Source: Saccharopolyspora indica (GTDB lineage Bacteria; Actinomycetota; Actinomycetes; Mycobacteriales; Pseudonocardiaceae). From it: a stretch of DNA of 64,000 nt. Under the pieces are notes generated by a model that saw nothing but the letters and a program-made list of their open reading frames with translations, was not told the DNA's origin and did no database searches. Location of the stretch: assembly GCF_027853965.1 (NCBI RefSeq), contig NZ_JAQGLB010000014.1, positions 1 to 64,000 on the forward strand. Direction: 5' to 3'. Shown here piece after piece: positions 26,712 to 36,308 of this stretch; position 1 is the stretch's first letter; each line of letters begins with the position of its first letter. The position numbers and the translations under genes were made by a program.

Positions 26712-26775
26712 CGATTCCCTTTCGCCGTGCGGAGTCGTGGTCACCACCGGTGTCGGGCGGCCGATGCCGACGGCG

Positions 26776-26829
26776 AGATTGGCAGCGCGGGCTAGAGGTC
26801 GCCTAGAACTTGGTTCGGCGTCGTCTCGA
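26776..26829 (-). promoter_or_regulatory. Four-heptamer SARP-type box for the SDR-SchA-6PGDH operon
   Basis: On the minus strand TCGAGAC, CCGAACC, TCTAGGC and TCTAGCC start at 26829, 26818, 26807 and 26796, an unbroken 11-bp period. Exactly 8 nt later is CAATCT (26781-26776) as -10. The SDR start is 65 bp downstream. It is the longest phased array in the window. Confidence 0.72.
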
Positions 26830-26906
26830 GAACCGCTGGGCCGCACTTGTGCCGGTGGATCCGGGTTCGCTACGCAGGTTGCGGCGGCCCGCGAAACCGC
26901 TCGGCC

Positions 26907-26961
26907 AGAAAGTATTTTGGCAAATAAAAATCTTGGTTCCCGAGATATTCGTTGCTAGGTT
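26907..26961 (+). promoter_or_regulatory. AT-rich promoter of the MFS-flavoenzyme operon
   Basis: TTGGTT (26933-26938) and TAGGTT (26956-26961) are 17 nt apart, a reasonable housekeeping promoter 38 bp before the MFS start. Just upstream is an unusually AT-rich patch (26907-26932) with the short palindrome TATTT-TGGC-AAATA (26913-26926), which could be an operator. No SARP repeat is seen on this strand. Confidence 0.55.
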
Positions 26962-26998
26962 CTCGCTGACCGGGCCACGAAGCGGAAAGGGGCGTCCC

Positions 26999-28690
26999 AT
27001 GGGAACTTCGGCGCCGACCGGAATCAGACCACCGACCGATCCGGCTGTTCCCCGGCGTCGGGGTCTGGTGCTCGCCGTCGTGCTGGTGGCGGGGTTCATG
27101 GACTTCCTCGACGCGGGCATCGTCGCGCTGGTCACCCCGGCGATCCAGGCCGACCTCGACGCCTCGCCCGCTGTGCTCGAGTGGGTCATCGCCGGCTACG
27201 TGCTGGCGTTCGCGCTCGGCCTGATCACCGGCGGCAGGTTGGGAGATCTCTTCGGCCGCAAGCGGGTTTTCCTGATCGGCGTCGCCGGGTTCACCGTCGC
27301 CTCGGTGCTGTGCGGTGCCGCGGTCAACGCCGAGATGCTGCTGCTGGCCCGCGTGCTGCAGGGAGCGATGGCGTCGATCATGGTGCCGCAGGTGCTGTCG
27401 ATCATCCAGGTCAGCTTCCCGGCGGAGAACCGGGGCGGCCCGCTGGCCGCCTACGGGGCGATGGCCGGGGTGGCCAACGTCAGCGGCCCGGTGGTGGCGG
27501 GACTGCTGGTCGAGAGCGATCCCGGAGGCCTCGGCTGGCGCACGATCTTCCTGATCAACGTGCCGGTGGGCCTGGCGGTCCTGGTGCTCGGCGCGGTTCT
27601 CATCCGGGAGACCCGCTCGGAGCACCCGGCCGGGCTGGACGTCCTCGGCACGCTGCTGGTCACCTCGGCGATGCTGCTGCTGATGTTCCCGCTGGTGGAG
27701 GGCGAGCAGCTGGGCTGGCCGAGCTGGGTGCTGGTGATGCTGGCCTGCTCGGTGCCGGTGTTCTGGATCTTCGGCAGGCACCAGGCGGCCAAGCAGCGGC
27801 GCGGCGGTTTCCCGCTGGCCGCGGTCGGCCTGTTCCGGCGCCGCGCGTTCGTCGCCGGGCTCGTGCTGCACATCGCGCTGTTCGCCGGCGTCGCCGGGTT
27901 CTGGGTGGTGTTCGCGATGTACACCCAGCTCGGCCTCGGGTTCTCCACCCTGCAGACCGGGCTCACCTCGCTGCCCTGGCCGGTGGCGATCCTGATCTTC
28001 TCCGGCATCGGGGTGGCCCTGGTGAACAAGCTCGGGCGCCACCTGCTGAGCCTGGGCGTGCTGCTGATGGGAATCGGCATGGTCGCTCTGCTGTGGGCGG
28101 TCACCGGAAGCGCAGCGGTGACGAGCCTGGGCCTCGCGCCCGGCCTGGCCCTGTGCGGGATCGGCATGGCGCTGGTCGCACCGTCCCTGATGGACCTGGT
28201 GCTGTCCGGCACGCCGACCGGGGACGCGGGGTCGGCATCCGGGCTGATGAGCACGGCGCTGCAGGTCGGCAGCGCGCTGGGCGTCGCGCTCATCGGCGTC
28301 GTCTACTTCGGATCGCTGCCCGACCACGCGCGGGAGCAGGCCGCGATCGAGGCACCGCGGGTCCGCGCCGAGCTGGTGCTCGCGGGTACCCCGGGGCCGC
28401 AGGCCGATGAGGTCGTCGACCGCTTCCGCGGCTGCTTCGTCGCGCGCGTCGCCGGTTCCGGTGCCCAGCCGGCGGAATGCGTCCCCGCTGCGGACGAGCC
28501 GCCGCAGGCGACGCGGATCGTCGAGGACGCCGCGCAACGAGCCCGCCCGGCCACCTACAACGCGGCCTTCGCCGCAGGTCTGCGCTACGAGATCGCGATG
28601 TTCGCGATCAGCTTCCTGCTGATGTTCCTGCTGCCGCGGCGATTGCGGCAGCAGCGCACCACCCGCCCGGAGACCGCGCCCGCGGATTGA
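26999..28690 (+). CDS. DHA2/EmrB-QacA family MFS drug exporter
   Basis: A 563-residue transporter with about 14 helices. It has FMDFLDAGIVALVTPAIQAD in helix 1, motif A GRLGDLFGRKRVFLIG, and motif C-like GAMAGVANVSGPVVAGLLV. This is the 14-TMS DHA2 type that exports antibiotics, so it is the likely self-resistance and export pump for the product. ATG at 26999 follows GAAAGGGG. The long extracytoplasmic or terminal segment around RGCFVARVAGSGAQPAECVP is a common feature. A flavin monooxygenase follows 42 bp downstream in the same direction. Confidence 0.92.
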   Translation: MGTSAPTGIRPPTDPAVPRRRGLVLAVVLVAGFMDFLDAGIVALVTPAIQADLDASPAVLEWVIAGYVLAFALGLITGGRLGDLFGRKRVFLIGVAGFTVASVLCGAAVNAEMLLLARVLQGAMASIMVPQVLSIIQVSFPAENRGGPLAAYGAMAGVANVSGPVVAGLLVESDPGGLGWRTIFLINVPVGLAVLVLGAVLIRETRSEHPAGLDVLGTLLVTSAMLLLMFPLVEGEQLGWPSWVLVMLACSVPVFWIFGRHQAAKQRRGGFPLAAVGLFRRRAFVAGLVLHIALFAGVAGFWVVFAMYTQLGLGFSTLQTGLTSLPWPVAILIFSGIGVALVNKLGRHLLSLGVLLMGIGMVALLWAVTGSAAVTSLGLAPGLALCGIGMALVAPSLMDLVLSGTPTGDAGSASGLMSTALQVGSALGVALIGVVYFGSLPDHAREQAAIEAPRVRAELVLAGTPGPQADEVVDRFRGCFVARVAGSGAQPAECVPAADEPPQATRIVEDAAQRARPATYNAAFAAGLRYEIAMFAISFLLMFLLPRRLRQQRTTRPETAPAD

Positions 28691-28732
28691 CCGGGCGGCA
28701 CCACCGGCGCCGCGCCGCATTGGAGGAGAAGC

Positions 28733-30391
28733 ATGTCCGTCGACGTCCCCGCCGCACCGGCAGCCGAACCCGACGAGCACACCGAAGTGCTGGTCGTGGG
28801 CGGCAGCCTCATCGGCCTGACCACCGCGCTGTTCCTGGCCTGGCACGGGATTCCCGCCGTCTTGGTGGAGCGGCGCCCCGACATGTGGGTGCACCCCAGG
28901 GCTTGGGGCTACAACCCGCGCACCATGGAGATGCTCACCGAGGTCGGCCTGCTCGACGCGATCGACGCGGCGGGCCCCGACACCGCGTCCTACCGCGACG
29001 TGCTGAAGGTCGACGCGCTGGCGGGCGAGGAGCTCGGCCGCTACGCCCCGGAGCACCTGCAGGTCTCGCACCGCGCGTTCAGCGACATCAGCCCGGCTCC
29101 CTACAGCCTGTGCGCGCAGCACCGGCTGGAACCGATCCTGCGGGCGCGCGCCGAAGAGCTCGGCGCGGACATCCGCTTCGGCGTCCGGATGGAGGACTTC
29201 ACCGACGACGGCGACGGCGTGACCGCGACGCTGCACGACGGCGAGCGGACCCGGACGGTGCGGGCCCGCTACCTGATCGGCGCGGACGGCGCCAAGGGCA
29301 CCGTCCGGGACGCGCTGGGGATCAAGCGCACCGGGGTGCGCGCCATGGCGCACATCATGAACGTGCTGTTCCGGGCCGATCTCTCGCCCGCGCTGCGGGA
29401 CCGGACGTTCTTCCTGTGCCACGTCGCCAAGCCCGATGGCGCGGTGCTCAACCCGGTGGACGGGATCAACTACGACGCCGACGACCGCTGGCAGCTGCAC
29501 ATCCCCTTCGACCCCAACCTGGGCCAGCGGGCCGGTGACTTCACCGACGAGCGGTGCATCGCGGCCATCCGGACGGCCACCGGGCTGCCCGAGCTGGAGG
29601 TGGAGATCATCCAGTCGCTGCCGTGGGAGGTGGCCGGGCTCAACGCCGAGAAGTACTCCTCGGGCCGGGTGTTCCTCGTCGGCGACGCCGCGCACACGAT
29701 GCCGCCCGCGGGCGCTTTCGGCGCCAACACCGGGATGCACGACGCGCACAACCTGGTGTGGAAGCTCGCCGAGGTCATCAGGGGCGCGGCGGCTCCGGCG
29801 CTGCTGGACACCTACGACGTCGAGCGCCGTCCGGTCGCCGGGTTCACCGTGGAGCAGGCGCTGCTGCGCGCGGTGCACCAGTTCCTGGGCGACCCGAGCG
29901 TGGCCGAGCAGATCCTGGACGACCGCGTGATCATCTTCGGCTACCGGTACCGCTCGGCGGCGGTGCCCGGAGCGCTGGACGGGGAGCTGCCCTACGAGGA
30001 CGTGCGGCCGGTGGGCACGCCCGGCACCCGCATCCCGCACCTGGTGCTGGAGCGCAAGGGCGAGCGGTTGTCGAGCACCGAACTGGTGGGCAGGCACTTC
30101 CTGCTGCTGGCCGGCCCGGACGGGCAGGGCTGGTGCGAGGCGGCCGGGGCCGCCGCCGGCGAGCTGGGGGTCTCGCTGGTCGCGCACCAGGTCGATGAGG
30201 CCGCGGGCGAGTCGGCGTTGCGCGACATCAGCGGTTCGTTCGCCGAGGCGACCGGGGCCGGGCGGGCGGGGGCGCTGCTCGTCCGCCCGGACGGCGTGGT
30301 GGCCTGGCGGACGGCTGCGGCCGCGGGCGAGGGCGCGACCGGCGACGTGACCCGGGCGCTGCGGCAGGTCCTGGGGCACGACGCGGGTTGA
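28733..30391 (+). CDS. Class A FAD-dependent aromatic monooxygenase
   Basis: A 552-residue flavoprotein hydroxylase of the TcmG/PgaE/RdmE type. The FAD motif is VVGGSLIGLTTALFLA (the second Gly of GxGxxG is Ser, as in many polyketide hydroxylases). The DG motif is LIGADGAKGTVRD, and the GD motif is FLVGDAAHTMPPAGAFGANT. The C-terminal thioredoxin-like domain (about 400-552) is complete. It hydroxylates aromatic rings of polyketide intermediates with NADPH and oxygen. ATG at 28733 follows TTGGAGGAG. It shares an operon with the exporter and ends at a hairpin. Confidence 0.93.
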   Translation: MSVDVPAAPAAEPDEHTEVLVVGGSLIGLTTALFLAWHGIPAVLVERRPDMWVHPRAWGYNPRTMEMLTEVGLLDAIDAAGPDTASYRDVLKVDALAGEELGRYAPEHLQVSHRAFSDISPAPYSLCAQHRLEPILRARAEELGADIRFGVRMEDFTDDGDGVTATLHDGERTRTVRARYLIGADGAKGTVRDALGIKRTGVRAMAHIMNVLFRADLSPALRDRTFFLCHVAKPDGAVLNPVDGINYDADDRWQLHIPFDPNLGQRAGDFTDERCIAAIRTATGLPELEVEIIQSLPWEVAGLNAEKYSSGRVFLVGDAAHTMPPAGAFGANTGMHDAHNLVWKLAEVIRGAAAPALLDTYDVERRPVAGFTVEQALLRAVHQFLGDPSVAEQILDDRVIIFGYRYRSAAVPGALDGELPYEDVRPVGTPGTRIPHLVLERKGERLSSTELVGRHFLLLAGPDGQGWCEAAGAAAGELGVSLVAHQVDEAAGESALRDISGSFAEATGAGRAGALLVRPDGVVAWRTAAAAGEGATGDVTRALRQVLGHDAG

Positions 30392-30405
30392 CCGGCACCG
30401 GCGTG

Positions 30406-30438
30406 TCCGGGGGGTGGCGCGTCGCGCCGCCCCCCGGA
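30406..30438 (+). terminator. GC-rich hairpin after the monooxygenase
   Basis: The arms starting TCCGGGGGG (30406) and ending CCCCCCGGA (30438) form a 15-bp stem with one G-U pair and a triloop, 15 bp after the stop. It separates the exporter operon from the minimal PKS operon. Confidence 0.75.
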
Positions 30439-30495
30439 TCCGCTTCGCGGCCAGGCCATTGTGGACGAACACGTGGAGCGGGTCTGGACACCGGT

Positions 30496-30527
30496 TCGAG
30501 GTGGCTTCGAGCGGCGGATGTGACGGT
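30496..30527 (+). promoter_or_regulatory. SARP-type heptamer pair of the main PKS operon
   Basis: TCGAGGT (30496) and TCGAGCG (30507) are 11 bp apart. Eight nucleotides later is GACGGT (30522-30527), resembling the TACGGT at the glycosyltransferase promoter. It lies 44 bp before the first cyclase gene and is the only strong box before the whole PKS and carboxylase operon. Confidence 0.72.
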
Positions 30528-30570
30528 GTGACGGGAAAACACCGCAGCAGTCCGGCGCAGGAGGCCGACC

Positions 30571-30927
30571 GTGCACCGAACCCTGATCGTCGCCCGCATG
30601 GACGCGGGCGATGCCGAGGCCGTCGCGAAGATCTTCGCCGACTCGGACTCCACCGACCTGCCGCGCATGATCGGCGTGACGCGGCGAACCCTGTTCCGCT
30701 TCCACGACCTGTACTTCCACCTCGTCGAGGCGGACCAGGACATCGCCGACCCGCTGTACAAGGCACGCGGCAGCGAGCTCTACAAGGACATCAACACCAG
30801 GCTGGGCGAGCACATCTCGCCCTACGACCCCGGTTGGAAGGAGCCCAAGGACGCCATGGCCGTCCCGTTCTACGCGTGGACGCCTGCGGAGGGCCCGCAG
30901 ATCCAGGTGGACGGAGGGGACAAGTGA
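30571..30927 (+). CDS. TcmI-family polyketide cyclase
   Basis: A 118-residue polyketide cyclase (PF04673 type, TcmI/PdmK-like). The visible family pattern is MHRTLIVARMDAGDAEAVAK, then FAxSDSTDLPRMIGVTRRTLF, HDLYFHLVEAD and the C-terminal AVPFYAWTP. These ferredoxin-like dimers close the later rings of tetracenomycin and pentangular polyphenols. GTG at 30571 has AGGAGG 8 nt upstream. It is the first gene of the main operon, overlapping the cupin gene by 4 bp. Confidence 0.92.
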   Translation: MHRTLIVARMDAGDAEAVAKIFADSDSTDLPRMIGVTRRTLFRFHDLYFHLVEADQDIADPLYKARGSELYKDINTRLGEHISPYDPGWKEPKDAMAVPFYAWTPAEGPQIQVDGGDK

Positions 30928-31346
30928 CCGCGACCGGCAGCACGAAGGTCAACGCCGCGGACGTGGAGCACAACACCCGGCGGGGCGGTGACATCCGCAC
31001 CACGCTGAGCCCCAGGACGGTGGGCTGCAGCTCCGGTTTCGGGGGCGTCCTGCACCTGCGGCCGGGCGAGTTCGTGACCGAGCACTACCACCCGTACTCC
31101 GAGGAGTTCCTGCACGTCGTGGCGGGCGAGCTGGAGATGCGGCTGGACGGCGAGCCGGTCCGCCTCACCGCGGGCGACTCGCTGCTGGTCCCGATCCGGG
31201 TCCGGCACCGGTTGGTCAACACCGGCCGGGAACCGGCGCACCTGGTGTTCCACCTGTCGCCGCTGGCGCCGCGCCCGGAGCTCGGCCACGTCGACACCGA
31301 GGAAGTGGCGAACCCGGCGCAGCGCAACCCGCGGGTGGGGGGATAG
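30924..31346 (+). CDS. Cupin-type cyclase (TcmJ-like)
   Basis: A 140-residue cupin. The metal-binding first motif is [20 protein letters not shown] and the second is [13 protein letters not shown], with the usual His/Glu ligands. TcmJ/PdmL-like cupins take part in ring closure in tetracenomycin and pentangular pathways, adjacent to KS-alpha as here (2-bp gap). GTG at 30924 overlaps the upstream stop. TcmI-like and TcmJ-like proteins together are typical of angular or pentangular folding. Confidence 0.9.
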   Translation: MTATGSTKVNAADVEHNTRRGGDIRTTLSPRTVGCSSGFGGVLHLRPGEFVTEHYHPYSEEFLHVVAGELEMRLDGEPVRLTAGDSLLVPIRVRHRLVNTGREPAHLVFHLSPLAPRPELGHVDTEEVANPAQRNPRVGG

Positions 31347-31348
31347 CG

Positions 31349-32602
31349 ATGCGCAGCGCAGTCGTCACCGGGATCGGGGTGGTCGCCCCCGGCGGTGCCA
31401 GCCGGGAGGCGTTCTGGGAGCTGCTCACCGCGGGCCGGACCGCGACCAGGACGATCAGCCTGTTCGACGCGGCGGAGTTCCGCTCCCGGATCGCCGCCGA
31501 GTGCGACTTCGACCCGGCCGCGGCGGGGCTGTCCCCGCAGGAGATCCGGCGGATGGACCGGGCTGCGCAGTTCGCGGTGGTCAGCGCCAGGGAAGCCGTG
31601 GCCGACAGCGGGCTGGACCTGGCCTCGCCCGCCCCGGAGCGGATCGGGGTCAGCATCGGCAGCGCGGTCGGGTGCACGACCGGGCTGGAGGAGGAGTACG
31701 TGGTGCTCTCCGACGGCGGCCGGTCCTGGCTGGTCGACCACAGCTACGGCGTCCCGCACCTGTACGGGTACATGGTGCCCAGCACCCTGGCCGTCGAGGT
31801 GGCCAGGGGCGCCGGTGCGGAGGGGCCGGTCTCGGTCATCTCGACCGGCTGCACCTCGGGCCTGGACGCGGTGGCCAACGGTGTCCAGCTCATCGAGGAC
31901 GGCGCCGCCGACGTGGTGCTCGCCGGCGCCACCGACGCCCCGCTGTCGCCGATCACCTCGGCGTGCTTCGACGCCATCAAGGCCACCTCGCCGAACAACG
32001 ACGACCCGGCGCACGCTTCGCGGCCCTTCGACGCCCGGCGCGACGGGTTCGTGCTGGGCGAGGGAGCGGCGGTGCTGGTCCTGGAGGAGCGCGCGGCGGC
32101 CCGGCGGCGCGGCGCCCGGATCTACGCCGAGATCGCCGGATTCGCCAACCGCAGCAACGCCTTCCACATGACCGGGCTCAAACCGGACGGCCGGGAGATG
32201 GCCGCGGCCATCGGGGTGGCGCTCGACCGGGCGAAGCTCGGCCCGGATGCGGTCGACTACATCAACGCGCACGGTTCGGGGACCAAGCAGAACGACCGGC
32301 ACGAGACCGCGGCGTTCAAGCGCAGCCTCGGCGAGCGCGCCTACGCCGTGCCGGTGAGCTCGATCAAGTCGATGATCGGCCACTCGCTGGGGGCCATCGG
32401 TTCCCTCGAAGTGGCGGCGTGCGCGCTCGCGCTGGACCGGCAGGTGGTGCCGCCGACCGCGAACCTGGCCAACGGCGACCCGGAGTGCGACCTGGACTAC
32501 GTCCCGGTCACCGCGCGCGAGCACGCGATGGACGTGGTGCTCAGCGTGGGCAGCGGCTTCGGCGGTTTCCAGAGCGCCATGGTCCTGGCGCGATCCGACT
32601 GA
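31349..32602 (+). CDS. Type II PKS ketosynthase alpha subunit
   Basis: A 417-residue KS-alpha that condenses malonyl units on the ACP. The active site is complete: Cys168 in [15 protein letters not shown], His308 in [11 protein letters not shown], and Lys340/His345 in [16 protein letters not shown]. It pairs with the chain length factor at 32722. The usual stop/start overlap with the CLF gene is absent; 119 bp separate them. It has strong similarity in layout to KS-alpha of pentangular clusters, which would make chains of about 24-26 carbons, but the length is set by the CLF and is not read here. Confidence 0.97.
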   Translation: MRSAVVTGIGVVAPGGASREAFWELLTAGRTATRTISLFDAAEFRSRIAAECDFDPAAAGLSPQEIRRMDRAAQFAVVSAREAVADSGLDLASPAPERIGVSIGSAVGCTTGLEEEYVVLSDGGRSWLVDHSYGVPHLYGYMVPSTLAVEVARGAGAEGPVSVISTGCTSGLDAVANGVQLIEDGAADVVLAGATDAPLSPITSACFDAIKATSPNNDDPAHASRPFDARRDGFVLGEGAAVLVLEERAAARRRGARIYAEIAGFANRSNAFHMTGLKPDGREMAAAIGVALDRAKLGPDAVDYINAHGSGTKQNDRHETAAFKRSLGERAYAVPVSSIKSMIGHSLGAIGSLEVAACALALDRQVVPPTANLANGDPECDLDYVPVTAREHAMDVVLSVGSGFGGFQSAMVLARSD

Positions 32603-32721
32603 GGTGCCGCCGCCCGCGCGGCGGTGCAGGTGGGCGGGGCGCAGCGCGACCCCGACGTTCTCCGATCGCGTCCGCGGTGTTGCGGCGCGACCCTTCTCGC
32701 CGGCTTCGAGGAGTGAAGTCC

Positions 32722-33972
32722 ATGGGCGCCACCGGCGCAGTGAGCCCGAGCACGACAGCAGTCATCACCGGGATGGGCATCGTCGCCCCCACCGGCATCA
32801 GCATCGACGAGCACTGGCAGAGCGTGCTCGCGGGCAAGAGCGCGATCAGCCGGATCACCCGCTTCGACCCGGCGGGCTACCCGGTTCGCCTGGCGGGGGA
32901 GGTGCACGGTTTCGAAGCCAGGGAACAGGTGCCCCGCAAGCTCGTCCCGCAGACCGACCGGTGGACGCACCTGGCGCTGTTCGGCGCCGAGGCCGCGCTG
33001 GCCGACGCCGGGATCGACCCCGCCGAGGTCGGCGAGTACGAGATGGCGGTGGTGACGTCGAGCTCGTCCGGCGGCACCGAGTTCGGGCAGCGGGAGATCT
33101 CGGCGCTGTGGGACGAGCACCCGTCGCACGTGGGCGCCTACCAGTCCATCGCCTGGTTCTACGCGGCCACCACCGGGCAGGTCTCCATCCGGCACGGCAT
33201 GCGGGGCCCGTGCGGGGTGGTGTGCGCCGAGCAGGCGGGCGGGCTGGACGCGCTCGCGCAGGCCAGGCGACTGCTGCGCACCGGATCGCGGGTGGTCGTC
33301 AGCGGCGGCACCGACGCCTCGCTGTGCCCTTACGGCCTGGTGGCGCAGCTGTCGACCGGCCTGCTGTCGGCAGCGGCCGACCCGGCTCGGGCGTACCTGC
33401 CGTTCGACTCGGAGGCCACCGGGTTCGTGCCCGGTGAGGGCGGCGCGATCCTGGTCGTCGAGGACGCCGGTTCGGCGCGGGCCAGGGGCGCGGGAGCCGG
33501 GTACGGCCGGATTCTCGGGCACGCCGCGGGTTTCGATCCGCCGCCCGGTTCCGGCCGGGAACCCGCGCTGCGCCGGGTGATCGCGGCGGCGCTCGCCGAC
33601 GCCCGCGTCGAACCGTCCGCTGTGGACGTCGTATTCGCGGACGCGATGGGCGTGCCCGAGCACGACCTCGCCGAGGCGGCGGCGCTGGCCGCGGTCTTCG
33701 GCCCGAACGCGGTTCCCGTCACGGCCGCGCCGAAGACGATGACCGGCCGGCTCTACGGCGGTGGTGCAGCGCTGGACGTCGCCACCGCGCTGCTGGCCCT
33801 GCGGGACGGGATCGTCCCGCACACCGGCGGCGTCGGCCGGACGGCGCCGCAGTACCAGATCGACCTGGTCCGCGACCAGCCCAGGGAGCGAGCGATGCGG
33901 ATCGCGCTGGTCCTCGCCCGCGGCTACGGCGGATTCGCCTCCGCCCTGGTCCTGGGTGCGCCGGCGGCGTGA
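32722..33972 (+). CDS. Type II PKS chain length factor (KS-beta)
   Basis: A 416-residue KS homologue in which the active-site Cys is Gln171 (VVCAEQAGGLDAL), the defining change of chain length factors that decarboxylate the malonyl starter and set chain length. The C-terminal half keeps TAAPKTMTGRLYGGGAALDV. ATG at 32722 has its own GAGGAG, since the gene is not translationally coupled to KS-alpha. With KS-alpha and the ACP at 34011 it forms the minimal PKS. Confidence 0.96.
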   Translation: MGATGAVSPSTTAVITGMGIVAPTGISIDEHWQSVLAGKSAISRITRFDPAGYPVRLAGEVHGFEAREQVPRKLVPQTDRWTHLALFGAEAALADAGIDPAEVGEYEMAVVTSSSSGGTEFGQREISALWDEHPSHVGAYQSIAWFYAATTGQVSIRHGMRGPCGVVCAEQAGGLDALAQARRLLRTGSRVVVSGGTDASLCPYGLVAQLSTGLLSAAADPARAYLPFDSEATGFVPGEGGAILVVEDAGSARARGAGAGYGRILGHAAGFDPPPGSGREPALRRVIAAALADARVEPSAVDVVFADAMGVPEHDLAEAAALAAVFGPNAVPVTAAPKTMTGRLYGGGAALDVATALLALRDGIVPHTGGVGRTAPQYQIDLVRDQPRERAMRIALVLARGYGGFASALVLGAPAA

Positions 33973-34010
33973 GCGCCGCGCCGGAGATCACGAGCACGAG
34001 AGGAAGGCAC

Positions 34011-34731
<721 letters not shown>

Positions 34732-34742
34732 GGAGCGGCGGC

Positions 34743-35204
34743 GTGCACGAAGTCCTCGTACCGCTGGTCCTGCTGCTCAACGGCCTGTCCGCCGGAGTGC
34801 TGACCGGCACGTTGCTCGGCGGAGTCCCGCTGCTCCTGGCGCTGCCGGACGACCGCTACGTGCACGCGCACGCCTTCTTCGCGACCCGCTACGACCCGTT
34901 CATGCCGGCCTGCTTCATCGGCACGGTGCTCGGCGACGTGGTGCTCGTGGTGGTCGCGCCGACCGCCGCGACCGCGGTGCTGTTCGCGGTGGCGGCGGTG
35001 CTGGCCGCCGGGGCGGTGGTCATCTCGCTGCTCAAGAACGTGCCGATCAACAAGTGGGTGTGCGGTCTGGACCCGGACCACCTGCCCGCGGACTTCGCCG
35101 AACGCGATCCGCGCCGCGCGTGGCAGACGTGGAACCGCGCGCGCTCGGCGCTCGCGATCGCCGCGCTGCTGGTCAACGCCGCCGCGGTCGCCCTGCTGCT
35201 GTGA
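34743..35204 (+). CDS. DUF1772 anthrone oxygenase-like membrane protein
   Basis: A 153-residue protein with four helices and the DUF1772 pattern: [58 protein letters not shown] and [13 protein letters not shown]. It is a paralogue of the gene at 21181 (shared NVPINKxVxGLDP). Family members oxidise anthrones to anthraquinones without a cofactor. GTG at 34743 has GAGGAGCGG upstream. It sits inside the main PKS operon, 11 bp after the aromatase. Confidence 0.85.
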   Translation: MHEVLVPLVLLLNGLSAGVLTGTLLGGVPLLLALPDDRYVHAHAFFATRYDPFMPACFIGTVLGDVVLVVVAPTAATAVLFAVAAVLAAGAVVISLLKNVPINKWVCGLDPDHLPADFAERDPRRAWQTWNRARSALAIAALLVNAAAVALLL

Positions 35205-35232
35205 GCAACCCGCCCGATCCCAGGAGGAGAAC

Positions 35233-35982
35233 ATGACCATCGATCTGAAGAACGCGAAGGCACTGGTCACCGGTGGCACGCGCGGCATCGGCCGCGGCAT
35301 CGTGCTCGGGCTGGCCGCGGCCGGCGCCGACGTGATCACCTGCTACCGGCAGGAGAGCGAGGCGGTCGTCTCGCTGCGCAACGAGCTCAAGGAGATCGGC
35401 GGCGAGCACCACGTGCTGCGCGCCGACGTCGAACAGCCCGAGGAGATCGCCCGGCTGCTCACCGAGGCCGAGCAGCGGTTCGGCGCGCTGGACGTGGTCG
35501 TCAACAACGCGGGCGTGATCTCCCACATCCCGTTCGGCGAGCTCGCGCTGGAGGAGTGGCGCCGGGTGCTGGACACCAACCTGACCGCCAGCTTCCAGGT
35601 GATCCAGCGCGCCCTGCCGCTGCTCGGGGACGGCGCGTCGATCATCAACATCGGATCGCGCGGCGCGGCCGCGGGCATCCCGCTGCGCGCCCACTACACC
35701 GCGGCGAAGGCCGCGCTCATCGGCATGACCCGTTCGCTGGCCAAGGAGCTCGGTCCGCAGGGGATCCGCGTCAACGTGCTGGCGCTCGGCGTGATCGAGA
35801 CCGAGGCGCTGGAGGCGATGCCCGCCGAGCAGCGGGAGGCGCTGCGCGCTCGCTACTCCGAGAAGACCTCGCTGGGCAGGCTGGGCACGCCCGCCGAGGT
35901 CGCCGGCGCGGTGCAGTTCCTGGCCAGCGATCTCTCCCGGTACGTCACCGGCGAGACCATCAACGTCGACGGAGGTATCTGA
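35233..35982 (+). CDS. SDR ketoreductase of the PKS
   Basis: A 249-residue FabG-like ketoreductase with [14 protein letters not shown] and an intact triad: Ser142 (INIGSRGA), Tyr155 and Lys159 (HYTAAK). It ends ITVDGGI-like (INVDGGI). It is a close paralogue of the degenerate SDR at 25974. In pentangular clusters a similar KR (e.g. PdmG) reduces a late ring carbonyl. ATG at 35233 has AGGAGG upstream. It overlaps the next ABM gene by 1 bp. Confidence 0.92.
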   Translation: MTIDLKNAKALVTGGTRGIGRGIVLGLAAAGADVITCYRQESEAVVSLRNELKEIGGEHHVLRADVEQPEEIARLLTEAEQRFGALDVVVNNAGVISHIPFGELALEEWRRVLDTNLTASFQVIQRALPLLGDGASIINIGSRGAAAGIPLRAHYTAAKAALIGMTRSLAKELGPQGIRVNVLALGVIETEALEAMPAEQREALRARYSEKTSLGRLGTPAEVAGAVQFLASDLSRYVTGETINVDGGI

Positions 35983-36308
35983 TGACCGCCAGCGAGCAGG
36001 TCTTCCGCGTGATGCTGCGGATGGAGATCAAGCCCGGCGTGGAGGCGGAGTTCGAGCGCGTCTGGCAGGAGGTGGGGGACTCGGTCACCGGGCACCCGGC
36101 GAACCTCGGGCAGTGGCTGTCGCGCTCGATCGACGAGGAGGGCGTCTACTACATCGTCAGCGACTGGATCGACGAGCCGCGGTTCCGCGAGTTCGAGACG
36201 AGCGAGGGCCACCTGGTGCACCGGCGGAAGCTGCACCCGTACCGCTCCGGCGGCTCGATGGTGACGATGCACGTCGTGGCGCACCTGCCGGGCCGGGTGG
36301 CCGCGTGA
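35982..36308 (+). CDS. ABM-superfamily monooxygenase (first)
   Basis: A 108-residue antibiotic-biosynthesis-monooxygenase fold protein: FRVMLRMEIKPGVEAEFERV, HPANLGQWLSRSIDEEGVYY and SDWIDEPRFREFETSEGH are visible, resembling ActVA-Orf6/PdmH-type anthrone or quinone-forming oxygenases that need no cofactor. ATG at 35982 overlaps the KR stop (TGATG) and its own stop overlaps the next gene start. It probably acts with the following ABM protein. Confidence 0.88.
   Translation: MTASEQVFRVMLRMEIKPGVEAEFERVWQEVGDSVTGHPANLGQWLSRSIDEEGVYYIVSDWIDEPRFREFETSEGHLVHRRKLHPYRSGGSMVTMHVVAHLPGRVAA

Noticed and set aside
26870..30766. Very long open frame on the minus strand opposite the exporter and monooxygenase genes
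   Set aside because: It is low-complexity Arg/Pro/His-rich and antisense to two genes with clear motifs; such frames arise from high GC at third positions. The same applies at 49366-52746 and 17788-20739.
32695..32712. A two-heptamer SARP-like site (TCTCGCC, TCGAGGA) before the chain length factor
   Set aside because: It overlaps the CLF ribosome site, leaving no room for a -10 and transcript start before the ATG.
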